NCBI GenBank assembly: GCA_023653785.1 | Contig: JAMKCH010056510.1 | Span: 1-64,000 of the forward strand | Direction: 5' to 3' | Origin: Ophioderma brevispina | Taxonomy: Eukaryota > Echinodermata > Ophiuroidea > Amphilepidida > Ophiodermatidae | DNA: 64,000 nt | In this document: one piece after another, positions 11,611 through 20,874 of the stretch | How the letters are laid out: each line of letters starts with the position of its first letter | Numbering within the stretch: position 1 is the stretch's first letter | Program-made: the position numbers and the translations under genes | The notes under the pieces: model-generated | The model's input: the letters and a program-made list of their open reading frames with translations, nothing else | Databases searched by the model: none | What the model was told of the DNA's origin: nothing

Positions 11611-11790
11611 ACATTGTGGGGTGAGTTGTTTAAGTTTAACCAGTGGTGCCAACAAAATTTCGGGCCTACCCGCAGCAAGCCGCGCCAAGGCGCGGCAAAT
11701 GAACCAAAAAGTGCCCAATTTTTCACTTGTCGCCTATCTTAGCGCGTGTGAGGGCGCTTCTTTTTACGAAAAATGCCATTTTGTCTGATT
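11611..11790 (+). repeat. dispersed repeat C, copy 1, after a hairpin-family end
   Basis: Begins with ACATTGTGGGGTGAGT, an end of the nested-hairpin family. Then come GGTGCCAACAAAATTTCGGG, CCTACCCGC, CGCCAAGGCGCGG, AAAAAGTGCCCAATTTTTCA, TTGTCGC and TGTGAGGGCGC. The same blocks occur in reverse complement within 62,650-63,055. Confidence 0.6.
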
Positions 11791-12307
11791 TTTTATATTT
11801 CTTACTGATTTCTTACTTCTATTGTATTTATTTATTATTTATTTGTTATTATTTGTTATTTGTTATTCTGTTTGTTTATTTGTTGCTTATTTATTATTTA
11901 TCTTATTAGTATTATCTATGTGGTTTTCGTTTTTCTTCATTTTTTAATTTTTTCTCTAATATTTCTTAACACACACACTCATTATCTATTTTGCCAAAGT
12001 GGTCTAAAAATACTGTTTATGTGGTCCTGAAGAAAGAACCATTGATTGTAAGATGAAAGCAACAAATTACTCACGAAGAGGAATTGAAAAGACTCACAAA
12101 GAACGGTATTATAAAATTCGTATAGTAAACAAGAAGAAAAAAGGATCAGAGGGTATCTTTGTAGAAATACTCCATGAAAGAAAAATCAACAAAGACACAA
12201 AGAAAGACATTAAGACCATTTATAGGGTCTGGAAGGACCGGGATGTACTAGTGACAGTCACAAATTAATTGTGATAATACAAAAAAGAGTTTTGTTAGGA
12301 AATTATT
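11791..12307. other. AT-rich low-complexity stretch
   Basis: TTATTTATTTGTTATT-like sequence near 11,820-11,920, then a 71-residue lysine-rich open frame (12,053-12,268) with no recognisable family. Not called as a gene. Confidence 0.4.
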
Positions 12308-12580
12308 TGGTTGTTATACATGAGTGAGCGCCTACTCCACGTTCGTGTAAGGAGCACATCCTGCAGCTTAGGTAATAAGGTTTAATGCCCTCTCACGGTA
12401 CCCCACCCCGACGGTTGGTACTTTTTGTTGATAATATTGTTGTTATTACCTGAGTGAGCACCTACTCCCCGTCGTGTAAGTAGCACAAAGGCTGACAAAG
12501 CACACAGATCACGGGATGAAGTGGAGAGTTGTTACTAGTTGTTGTCATACCCGAGGGAGTACCCCTGTAGTGAATGAATA
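12308..12580 (+). repeat. direct repeats with GAGTGAGC.CCTACTCC core
   Basis: TGAGTGAGCGCCTACTCCAC and CGTGTAAGGAGCACA near 12,322 recur as TGAGTGAGCACCTACTCCCC and CGTGTAAGTAGCACA near 12,451. A weaker third match follows near 12,540 (GTTGTTGTCATACCCGAGGG). Unit spacing is about 125 bp. Non-coding. Confidence 0.55.
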
Positions 12581-12856
12581 ATGCAGGTAAAGCCTTTTCA
12601 AGAAGGAAGGAAGCGCTAATCAATTCCGGACCTTTAAAACTTTCTCGTAGCTTGAAATAAATGTGTACAGAGGGATATAAAGGCATTACCCGCGGGGTTT
12701 TTTTGACGCGACTTGGGACTATGAAAAGTAGGCCCAATTTGGGGAGGGGGAGGAAACCCGCAGGCGGCCTTGTTTTAGGGCGCGGCAGGAGGCAGGTTAA
12801 AAAGTAGCCCAATGTGAGGGAAAAGAGGCGGTGGCAAAAACACTGAGTTTAAATGA

Positions 12857-13021
12857 ACATTGTGGGTGAGTTTAACAGTGTGGGGTGGGTTTTTTTTAAC
12901 GGAATAAAACCTAAACACTAGTAGTGATGTTATTCCGTTAAAAGAAATAGGAAGACTAAAAAAAATCAACTTCGGGAGTGGTCCGTTTATATACAATTTC
13001 ATGTACTCACCCCACAATGTA
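12857..13021 (+). mobile_element. nested-hairpin element, copy 2
   Basis: The outer inverted ends are ACATTGTGGGTGAGT and ACTCACCCCACAATGT. The inner inverted pair is TTTAACGGAATAA near 12,896 and TTATTCCGTTAAA near 12,931. The whole can fold as a hairpin within a hairpin. Same family as 10,795-11,262. Confidence 0.7.
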
Positions 13022-14452
13022 GTCTCGTAAGCCGGTAGTATGTTTGTTAGGGTGCATCAAATGCCCCTCATGTCATCAATTTCTTGCTCATCATCTCAAA
13101 GGTGCCACTTGTCAAAATAAAATAGCTGAGCGTTCGCGATTTAACAATCTTTCCGTGCTACAGCGCTGGGGATCAATTACTTCCTCACTAAATTTTTAAA
13201 ATATTAGTAAAACCGGAAAAGCTGTATCCCCAAAATGAAAGAGTGCACGTGCAAATCTTTAGAAAAATTAATAAATGTCAACTCCAATTACTTCCACGGA
13301 ATGACAGTGACCAATATGTAACATAAACTCAACGAACACTAGACTAATAATATTCAACAATCTACCTAAAAACACTTCAGATCTTTTCTACACAGGGTTA
13401 TGCAGTCCATTTGCTACTGCCCATCACTGTTGTGAAAAGATCTCAGCTATATCAGGTTGTTATGACTGCCTGTATTGAGCTCTCGTAATCTGTTCATAAC
13501 TAAAAGGGCAACATACTCACCTCGCTCATGATTGTTAAAAATGTAGGTCGCTGACTACCAGTGCCTTTCTTGGTAAATTGCAAGAATAGAAATAGGGTTT
13601 TTCATGGTTTTGTAAAGACAATAACTTGCGGATTTAGGGTATGGCCACAAAATTAGGTCAGCCTTGTAATGGGCCTTTCTTTCATGAATTTTGTTCCCCC
13701 TTTACATTTTCTTTTCGAAACAAAAAATTAGTAATCATATGGTCAAGTTAATTGAAAACACCACAGTAGTAGAATCTCAAGAGCTTTTATCGCGGAACGA
13801 GGAAGGAAAAGAACTCGCACGATCAGCAAGGAATATCATTCGAAATCTGTTCAAACTGCATGCACAATAACAATGGAATGGACCAGATGTAAAAGATGTG
13901 AAGCGTGTTCTGGGCCGATTATTGAGTCGCTTAGCCCATGTTCGCTGACATGTGAGGTATGTCTATCCATTGGGTCAGGATATTCTAGCAATAAATTGAG
14001 TTGACATTTGATTTCATTTTCTAATAAATGTGCACCCCTTCATGTGGGGACAAAAGCTTTTCTGTTTTAAAATAATATTGTTTTTTTAATTTTAGTGAAG
14101 GAAATAAGAATCCCCAGGTCGGGAGCTACATATATTAATTAAAGGGCCAACATTGTATCATGTACCATGGCCATATAATAACCTCCACAAATATAATATT
14201 AAAATTCATTAGGAGTCAGCAAGGGGGTCCCCTGGAGAGCTTTAAAGTTTGTACACAAATTTAATAGGATGTTTTGTTGTTTTGTTGCCAAAACACAAAA
14301 AATCGATGCCACTATGTTGTATTTGTATGATTCGCTAAGCTATAACTCTTGGCATCACTGATAACAATGTCACACGTGTCAGAAGTTATAATAGCGACCA
14401 CATCCACGTACTGTAGCAATGTGGTAGGCCCTAGGTAGGCACTTTTACACAC
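13022..14452. other. AT-rich stretch, nothing recognised
   Basis: No gene, RNA or clear repeat could be supported in this 1.4 kb. Confidence 0.35.
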
Positions 14453-15100
14453 TCAGTGACAATGTTGACTGTGTTCTAATGACAAGCCCTCCATGCATAA
14501 CCAGACAGTATTTGCATGGACTCCCCCAAACCTTGTGCTCAGATCAAACTTCTTATGTATCATATTCCAAGTCTTTTCATGTACCTTTTGTTTTGTGAAC
14601 CTTTTAACAGTATAGTCTCTTTTGATTTTCGAATAAGGTTGTGTAATTTGTCCAATATGTTTTAAACTTTGAGTTCGTTGTGGACTGGGGTATATTACCA
14701 TTTCTTGTAATAATTTTATTTGGTATTTAACTCTTAACAGTTCTTTCGCTATCCAAGGGCTTTTTGGTTCCCGTTTTCTGTGAAATACACATTTCGACAT
14801 TTCTTGTGGTATCAGTAAAATTTTCTCAAGACTACTTCATAATCGTCATTGACGTTATTACCTTGCATACATCTTTCCCATCATGCTTTTTAACCTTTGT
14901 TTAAGTTTTGCTATGTTAGCATCAGCTAAAGACCCTTTTATATATAACCTGTTATTGGCTCTTTTTTTTTTCATCACACTTAAGATTTGTTTTGTCAGAA
15001 TAGTTGGCAAATGATCGCTTACATTAGTGAGAACGATTTTACCAATTACATTTCTATCTAGATTGTAAGTATTTTTTAAGTGGCCATTTTTTTTTAAAAT
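14453..15100 (-). pseudogene. LINE endonuclease C-terminus and linker remnant
   Basis: On the minus strand the upstream part reads like the end of an AP-type endonuclease (TNVSDHLPTILTK, where SDHLP is the usual catalytic-domain ending). It is followed after frame changes by a 115-residue open frame with KSPWIAKELLRVK, QITQPYSKIKRDY and EKTWNMI. That order (PW-T/A-KEL, then K-RDY, then TW-I) is typical of the linker before the reverse transcriptase in CR1/L2-like LINEs. The RT itself is missing. It ends just before the plus-strand LINE that follows. Confidence 0.6.
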
Positions 15101-15148
15101 AATAATTATAAGGTGTAATAATAATGATTGTAAGCAAGATCAATCTTA

Positions 15149-15546
15149 ATGACAAGTTTCAATGTACTTTCCCTAAACGTGAGAGGTAAAATCAGAATAA
15201 CGGATTTTTTCCTTATACAATTTGTATTTTTTTATAAATACAATTTTTGAGTTGGATTTTAAGAAAACAAAAGCTAGGCATTGATTCCTACAGGAGACGT
15301 CAGGTCTCACATTAGGCTGCAAAATGTGATAGAAAAAGAGATGCAGGTAATGGGTATTTCTAATGGTATCTACAGAGCGCATGGTGTAAGCAATTTTATA
15401 TCTAAAAAGCACATTGATGCTCAAGTTAAGAACTCAAAAACATCTACTGATGGTCGTAAAGCTCTTGTTAATACGTTTATAACTGTGAGATTCTCTTTAT
15501 GATGTTTATGCTCCCACGGAAAAAGTAAATCGTGAGCCGGTTTTAA
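15149..15546 (+). pseudogene. L1/Tx1-type ORF2, endonuclease N-terminal part
   Basis: Start of a large non-LTR ORF2. ATG at 15,149 opens MTSFNVLSLNVRGKIR, the usual opening of an APE-type endonuclease. FLQETSG follows near 15,284 (the E of QET is a catalytic position in this family). Then come AHGVSN, DGRKALVN and, after a frame change, DVYAPTEKVNREP. Several frameshifts separate these blocks, so the copy is dead. The frame is interrupted at TTAA (15,543-15,546) by an inserted element and resumes at 16,654. Together the four ORF2 parts in this window would make a protein that nicks target DNA and reverse transcribes the LINE RNA. Confidence 0.8.
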
Positions 15547-16649
15547 CCCTTGTGGCAGTGGGTCCAACCCTGGAAGCTTTTGTTTTTACAACAAATTTCT
15601 GATTTTTGCACAATTTTAAACATCAAACTGTGTCCTATAGTTACCAACCAAGGTTTATCCACTGCACACAATCCTGAGCTGTATTTTTTGGCCAATTTAA
15701 ACAGCATTTGACCATTCAAGTCACAAAACCGCTTGGTCCTAAACGGCTGGGAATTTAAGCACCTTTCACACCGCCAGGCGCAGGCGCACCATCTGGCGTC
15801 GCGCGGTGAATTTTTTGCTGCGTAATGAAAGGTGCGCACATGTTTTAATGTACTTTTGGCGGCTAACGCATCTTGGAAAAACACAAATAAATCTGAAAAT
15901 GTAACAAAGCGCTAATTTAGACGCACATGACATTTAAATTTCTTCTTATTCTGGGTTAGAGACAAAATATGTTGAATTCAATAGTGCATAAAAAAAGATG
16001 TTTTTTCATCACTTGTGCACAAACACTACTCAATTTTGAAGTTCAAAGATAAAGTTATTTGAAGAAAGAGAACACTTGAAATGGCGTTAAAAGTCACGTT
16101 TTACTAAACACAGATTTTCTCAATGTTCAATTTTCGCAAAATTTGGCAATTTTCAGACATATAACTCCAAAAATACCGCAGTAACAGTACGGTTTAACTT
16201 TCCTACAATAGCAATCGGTCTTCTCTAGGGAGGTTGTCCTCAATTTTTCATTTTTCGATTTCTAACTAAAATATTCCTTCCAATATATACTCCAATTTTT
16301 GGAAAAAAGTAAAAATCACACTTTTTTGACATTTTTTCCTCTTTCGAAAGTAAGCTCTATTTTAAAAAATGAAAAAAACCGTCCCTAGACAAAGTTGTAT
16401 GTTTTCTAAAAAATAACTAAGATAGTGAAATCATGAAAATTCAAATTTGTTTTGTTATGCTGTCTGAAAAGTTTGGGGCAAAATCGTGTTTTTTTAGGAT
16501 TTTTCTCAAAAACGAGAAGTTTACATTTATTCTGATGCCATCATTGGGTTCGTCGTCCAATTTTCTTTCTAGAAATGTACACTTTTACATTTACAATAAG
16601 CAAATATTTGCAAAGTCACAAACCCAAATGGATACTCGGAAACTCAAGG
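15547..16649. mobile_element. ~1.1 kb non-autonomous element flanked by TTAA
   Basis: The insert is bounded by TTAA at 15,543-15,546 and again at 16,650-16,653. Removing it together with one TTAA restores the LINE frame exactly: VNREPVLT before the join continues as LALKTFIRRK after it. The left inner end is CCCTTGTGGCAGTGGGTCC and the right inner end, reversed, is CCTTGAGTTTCCGAG, which are only weakly similar inverted ends. TTAA duplication and a CCC-type start suggest the piggyBac superfamily. No transposase frame was found, so it would be non-autonomous. Confidence 0.75.
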
Positions 16650-16653
16650 TTAA

Positions 16654-17520
16654 CGCTGGCCCTTAAAACCTTTATAAGAAGAAAATGCATCGATCAACTA
16701 GACAGCTCAAAATAATTATTGGTTGGTGATTATAACTATGTTATTCTCCCAAGTTGGAATACTAAAGGTGCCAAGAGTGTATACAAACGGTTCCAACAAG
16801 CGCTTTAGCTAAGTCTCAGAAAACTGTTTTTGGTTTGATTGATGTACGGACGCACGATGCATCCAAATACACGTCAAATTACTGGCGCCAACTATCATTA
16901 GATGTTGCATCCAGAATTGATTTTTTCTTACATTTCCAGTGTTTTGCCAGTTGTTTAAAAAAAAAGCTTCCATAAAAACCAGAGTGGTTAAAGGTCCGAC
17001 AATAACGCCTGGTTATTATAGTGTGAAACTAGACGGCTTAAAACGTGGTCCTGGCTATTGGAAACTGCATCGTAAGCATTATGGTGATGATAATTATGTA
17101 AATGAATTAAAAGATGTCGTAGTGAAAAATGTAAAGAAGATTATGCTAATGACAACCCACAGATTAAATGGAGGAAAATGTGTTAAGAGTTAAAGTGAAA
17201 GAACTTAAACAGCATTTTTTAAGAAGAAGCCAGAGCCATAGGCTTATAAAATTGAAATCTTAGAAAAAAGGTTAAATTATTTTAATTTTAACGAGTTTTT
17301 TTTATTTTTGTACGTTGTTTTTTTGTTTTAATGTTTTTAAGACAAAATCAAAAATTGATCAAAATATCAACAAAAAGAAAGGTTGATAGTATCATGAGGC
17401 AAAAGGAAAAGTTGAAGAAGGTGAGAAGAAATACATAAGTATTCCTAAATCGTGAAAAAGAACATGGTTGTCAAAAAAACAGCTGCATAGTATAACTAGA
17501 TTTTAGCGGTTCTCGGCTTT
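16654..17520 (+). pseudogene. L1/Tx1-type ORF2, endonuclease C-terminal part and linker
   Basis: Continues the ORF2 after the TTAA insert. KCIDQLDSSKIII then a damaged GGDYNYV lead to FGLIDVRTHDASKYT and ASRIDFFL, the catalytic-domain blocks GDYN and RIDFF of L1-like endonucleases. TPGYYSVKLDGLKRGPGYWK then corresponds to the usual SDH.V..K...RGPGYWKFN region, in which the SDH catalytic motif reads PGYYS. KIEILEKRLNYFN and FLNREKEHG follow further on. There are frameshifts near 16,720, 16,960 and 17,150. The linker is cut off near 17,520 by a long insert. Confidence 0.75.
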
Positions 17521-17559
17521 CGCACTCTTTATATTAAGAATAAGCGTGGGCCCGCTCAT

Positions 17560-17850
17560 GACCTTGACCGGTGGCATGGACTTGACCTCATCAACATATG
17601 ATGGGGTACCATGGTGCAACTATGACACAAGTTGGTTCCAATTGGACTTCAAGTTTTCCATTGAGGGCAATTTACATTTTTTTCATTTTTGAGTTGACCC
17701 TTCAATGACCCTGTGACCTTAAGTACAGGAACCGTTGACCTACTCAACATATGAGGGATCCCATAGGGCTGCAACCTATGACGTAAGTTTGGTTCCAATT
17801 GATCTTCAAATTTTCAATTGAGGGCGATTTAAAAAAAATCTTAACAATTG
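17560..17850 (+). repeat. tandem dimer, ~140 bp unit
   Basis: Both units contain TTGACCT, CTCAACATATGA or TCAACATATGA, CCATGG/CCATAGGG, GCAAC.TATGAC, AAGTT, GGTTCCAATTG, CTTCAA.TTTTC and ATTGAGGGC. The first runs about 17,560-17,690, the second about 17,700-17,850. Confidence 0.7.
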
Positions 17851-18289
17851 AGTGTACACCATCATTCATTACATACACACAGACAAGCATACACATAGCC
17901 ACCACGGTATTGCTAAGTGGTCCTGCAGCTATAGATGGCGGTCCCCCCCAAATAACATGCAAAAAATTCAACTCAGTCACCCACAACGAAAAGAAGATAT
18001 TCTCGAAAGAAAAAACTGTTATGTTTTTTACAAAAAAAAGGTATACCTCACAAAATATTAAACCGTGAGGAATATTCAACATATATAATGAACTCTCAGT
18101 GCCGTAAGGCTTATGATGTTTGAAAGTAAAATCGTGATGGCCTATTAAATATGAAAGAAATGATGCATTAAAAACTGCTGTGGTCAGTGATGGAAAAAGA
18201 ACCAAAATACTCCTGGTTCTGATGGTGGTTGCCATGAGAATGGTATCAGATGTTCTGGAAAGGAGAGATGTGGTTGTTGTTAGCCATGT

Positions 18290-18400
18290 TGTAGTCGAGT
18301 CTCTCCATCTGAGGTCCGAGTCCCAGGTGTCGAGTCCGAGTATCCCACGTGCTAGATGAAGTCGAGTCCTCATGTCCGAGTCGAGTCCTTGATAGTACAG
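18290..18400 (+). repeat. GAGTC motif cluster 1
   Basis: GTCGAGTC, GTCCGAGTC, GTCGAGTCCGAG, GTCGAGTCC and GTCCGAGTCGAGTCC occur within about 110 bp. It is related in content to the cluster at 19,918-20,005. Confidence 0.6.
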
Positions 18401-19917
18401 TGAAAAACGGCCTGGTAGTAAGTTTTTTTAATTTGGGGATCGAAGCTGGAACTTACCCTCTGGAAAATGGGGGGAAAAGTGTTCATACAAAGCACCTTCA
18501 GAGAGGTAAAATGTTGCATTTACATAATAAGTGAAAATACAAGCAATGACAAATAGTACTGAGTCCTCATCACATTGTTTATCTTCAGGGCTGGGACGCA
18601 AGTTTATACAAGCCTGTCTAAAAAGATGGTACAATAAAAAAACAGATTTTTTAAAATATTAGATCTCAAACATACGTAAGTTGTTTTTGTACATACCATT
18701 AAAGAGAAAGTACCAGGCTTGCCAGGATTTTTGTTCATCTCATGTGCGTGTTTCCATCAGAGAGATTTAACTTCAGTACTGTGCGGAAAACAAAATCACG
18801 GTTGTGGCCACTTTCTGGTTGAGTGTGAAAACGGTGTGAATGAAAGATTTTGATAAAATCTAAAGTTAATTAAATTTGAACAGATATGACATTCTTCTTT
18901 TAAATAGGGGCGATTAACTTCGAAACTCTAAAAGATACAAAAAACAGTTACGTAATGGGGGAAGTTATGATCAGCAAGTTCTGGGCATTAAGATAAGTGG
19001 ACTACATTTGACATACTTGTTTGTTTGAGAGAGAAACCATGAGCGTACAGAACTGGAGTATGAGGCTTTTATGGTCTTTTTGTATCCTGTGAAAACGCAA
19101 CTCCTACCGATAATCCTTGATTACTTTGCTTCCAAATTCAAATTTTTATTGAATTCAACAATAGTAAATGCACAATTATTTTTTCTGTGTACCACTTTTT
19201 TAGTCTTCATTAGTAAAGATTGCCCTCTCAAAGGATACTGAAAAGCAAACATACAAGGTAATGAAAAGAAACAAGCAAACAAACCACCACAGGCATGTCA
19301 TCCTTATATGTATTAGTCTGTGTAGCCAAACCTGATTACATGGGACAGAGCTGACATTGTGCTAAGTTGATCTTTCAATAACAATGACAATATTGAGTGA
19401 TAACAAGTTGCACAATTCAAAACATGGAAATAGAATCGCCAAATGGCTGCTTCGGTGATGCTATGGACGCTATCAATATTGCAGGGATGACCGAATTGAA
19501 TCTGGTTCACTGGTTGCCTAAAATGTCACCCAAACGGCATTGCAATCCGGAAGTCCGCACGCCGTACAACACAATGCACGCATAGGTCTAAAATTTGATA
19601 ATATTCTTGGGCGTAAAATGAAAGATTCAATTTCTTGGATCAATACTAAAACTAGAATTAACCGAACAGGACAAAATAAATTGAATAGAGTCGATAAGTG
19701 TGGTTGGAAAGCAAGAACTTTCGATAGATACTTTATGTGGCAGGAACCTAAAACAACTGGTGTGATTGTCAATATTGATCAGCGTTAGTCGGTACTTGTC
19801 AAATTTTACAATCGATTACTTTTCTTGTTCTGATGTTTTGAGCTCAACGTTGCTCAAAAGTATTGGAAGTTCAATCGCCGCAAATGAAAGTTTGATAGCG
19901 AAAAAAGGTAAATTTTT

Positions 19918-20005
19918 AAAGGACTCGGGCCGAGTCCCGCCCAGGACTCGAGTCCTGAGTGTCCGAGTCTGAGTCCCTGGTGCCCGAGTCCGAGTCTTTC
20001 AAAAT
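19918..20005 (+). repeat. GAGTC palindromic cluster 2
   Basis: Contains the near-perfect palindrome GGACTCGGGCCGAGTCC (single-base centre) and the perfect palindrome AGGACTCGAGTCCT. GTCCGAGTCTGAGTCC and CCGAGTCCGAGTC follow. It sits immediately before the resumption of the LINE reverse transcriptase, so it is probably the edge of the inserted element. Confidence 0.65.
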
Positions 20006-20556
20006 TGGGACTCGACTGGTTGTTAGATTTGTTAAATTATAGTTATACTTGTGGTCACATGTCTGCCAGTCAGAGAAAAAGCATCATAACCTTATTATTC
20101 AAAAAAGGTGATCAAGAAAATTTACAAAATTGGAGACCAATAAGTCTTCTAAACTATGATTATAAGATTAAGGCATCTGTACTATCAAAAAGGTTACAAA
20201 AAGTTATTAGTTCGATTATTAATAGTGACCAAACAGGGTATATTAAAGGGAGGTTTATTGGTCAGAACATTCGTATGATCCAAGACATTATTAATCTTGC
20301 AAACAATGAAGTGTTTACAGAAGCATGTGTCATATTTGTTGACTTTCAAAAAGCGTTTGACATGCTAGAATTTAATTTCCTTCATGAATGTCTCTTGAAA
20401 TATGGTTTTGGGGAATCCTTTATAAAATGGGTTGAAATTATGTATAGCAATGTATGTAGTTCAGTTTTGGTAATCGGATGGGTGTCTGAAACGTTTTCTG
20501 TTGAAAGAGGCATAAGACAAGGCTGCCCGCTATCCGCATTATTATTCATTTTAGCA
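20006..20556 (+). pseudogene. L1/Tx1-type ORF2, reverse transcriptase first half
   Basis: Open frame of about 180 residues with the ordered RT blocks of the L1 clade: LLDLLNYSYTCGHMSASQRK, ITLLFKKGD, NWRPISLLNYDYKI, then VFVDFQKAFD-type motif A (FVDFQKAFD, catalytic D present) and motif B GIRQGCPLSALLFILA. The frame breaks exactly at FILA, where a SINE has inserted. The sequence across this part is well preserved, with no internal stop, which suggests that the LINE copy is not extremely old. Confidence 0.88.
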
Positions 20557-20874
20557 TAATAATAATAATAATAATTGTGTATTTTTAACGCGCGACATAT
20601 CCACGTAAACGTGCTCAAGGTGCTGTGCGGCAGCCATGAAAGGCGCTCAGCACATCAGAGAAACCATAATACCAGAACAGATTTATGCGAAGAAGCTCGA
20701 TTTTAGAAGCAGGAGGAAACCGGAGTACCCGGAGAAAACCTGCGGGAACGAGTATGGATCGAGAAACCAAATTCACGTAAAGCCACCGAGAACGAGCCCC
20801 TGCCGGGGATCGAACCCGAGACCTCATTGGTGAAAGGCGAGGGAAGATACGCTGCGCCAGCTCGTTCCCCCAAC
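20557..20874 (-). mobile_element. tRNA-derived SINE inserted in LINE RT, 318 bp
   Basis: Read on the minus strand, it starts GGGGGAACGAGCTGGCGCAG (A-box-like TGGCGCAGCG) and carries a B box, GGTTCGATCCC, with its core at 20,808-20,818. It ends in a (TTA)n tail, seen on the plus strand as TAATAATAA at 20,557-20,574. These are the RNA polymerase III promoter boxes and simple tail of a tRNA-derived SINE. Removing it joins FILA to VEILSINIR, the normal continuation of the LINE RT. No clear target duplication was seen. Confidence 0.85.

Larger units (their letters stand above)
17530..20005. mobile_element. ~2.5 kb insert of unknown type inside the LINE
   Basis: The LINE linker stops near 17,520 and the reverse transcriptase resumes near 20,006, so this block is an insertion or several. 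It contains a ~140 bp tandem dimer (17,560-17,850) and two clusters of GAGTC/GACTC motifs (18,290-18,400 and 19,918-20,005), the second abutting the RT. It also holds a 209-residue minus-strand open frame (17,744-18,373) that overlaps one cluster and resembles no protein I know. No transposase was recognised. The exact edges are uncertain. Confidence 0.5.

Noticed and set aside
10521..11624. Several open frames rich in Pro/His/Thr or Cys/Val/Tyr
   Set aside because: They are translations of GT, GGT and ATGT microsatellites.
12053..12268. 71-residue lysine-rich open frame
   Set aside because: Composition follows the A-rich local sequence. No motif, and no neighbours to support it.
17744..18373. 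209-residue minus-strand open frame, the longest in the window
   Set aside because: It crosses a GAGTC repeat cluster and the tandem dimer, has S/T-rich and hydrophobic patches from those repeats and shows no family motif. Most likely chance within an insert.
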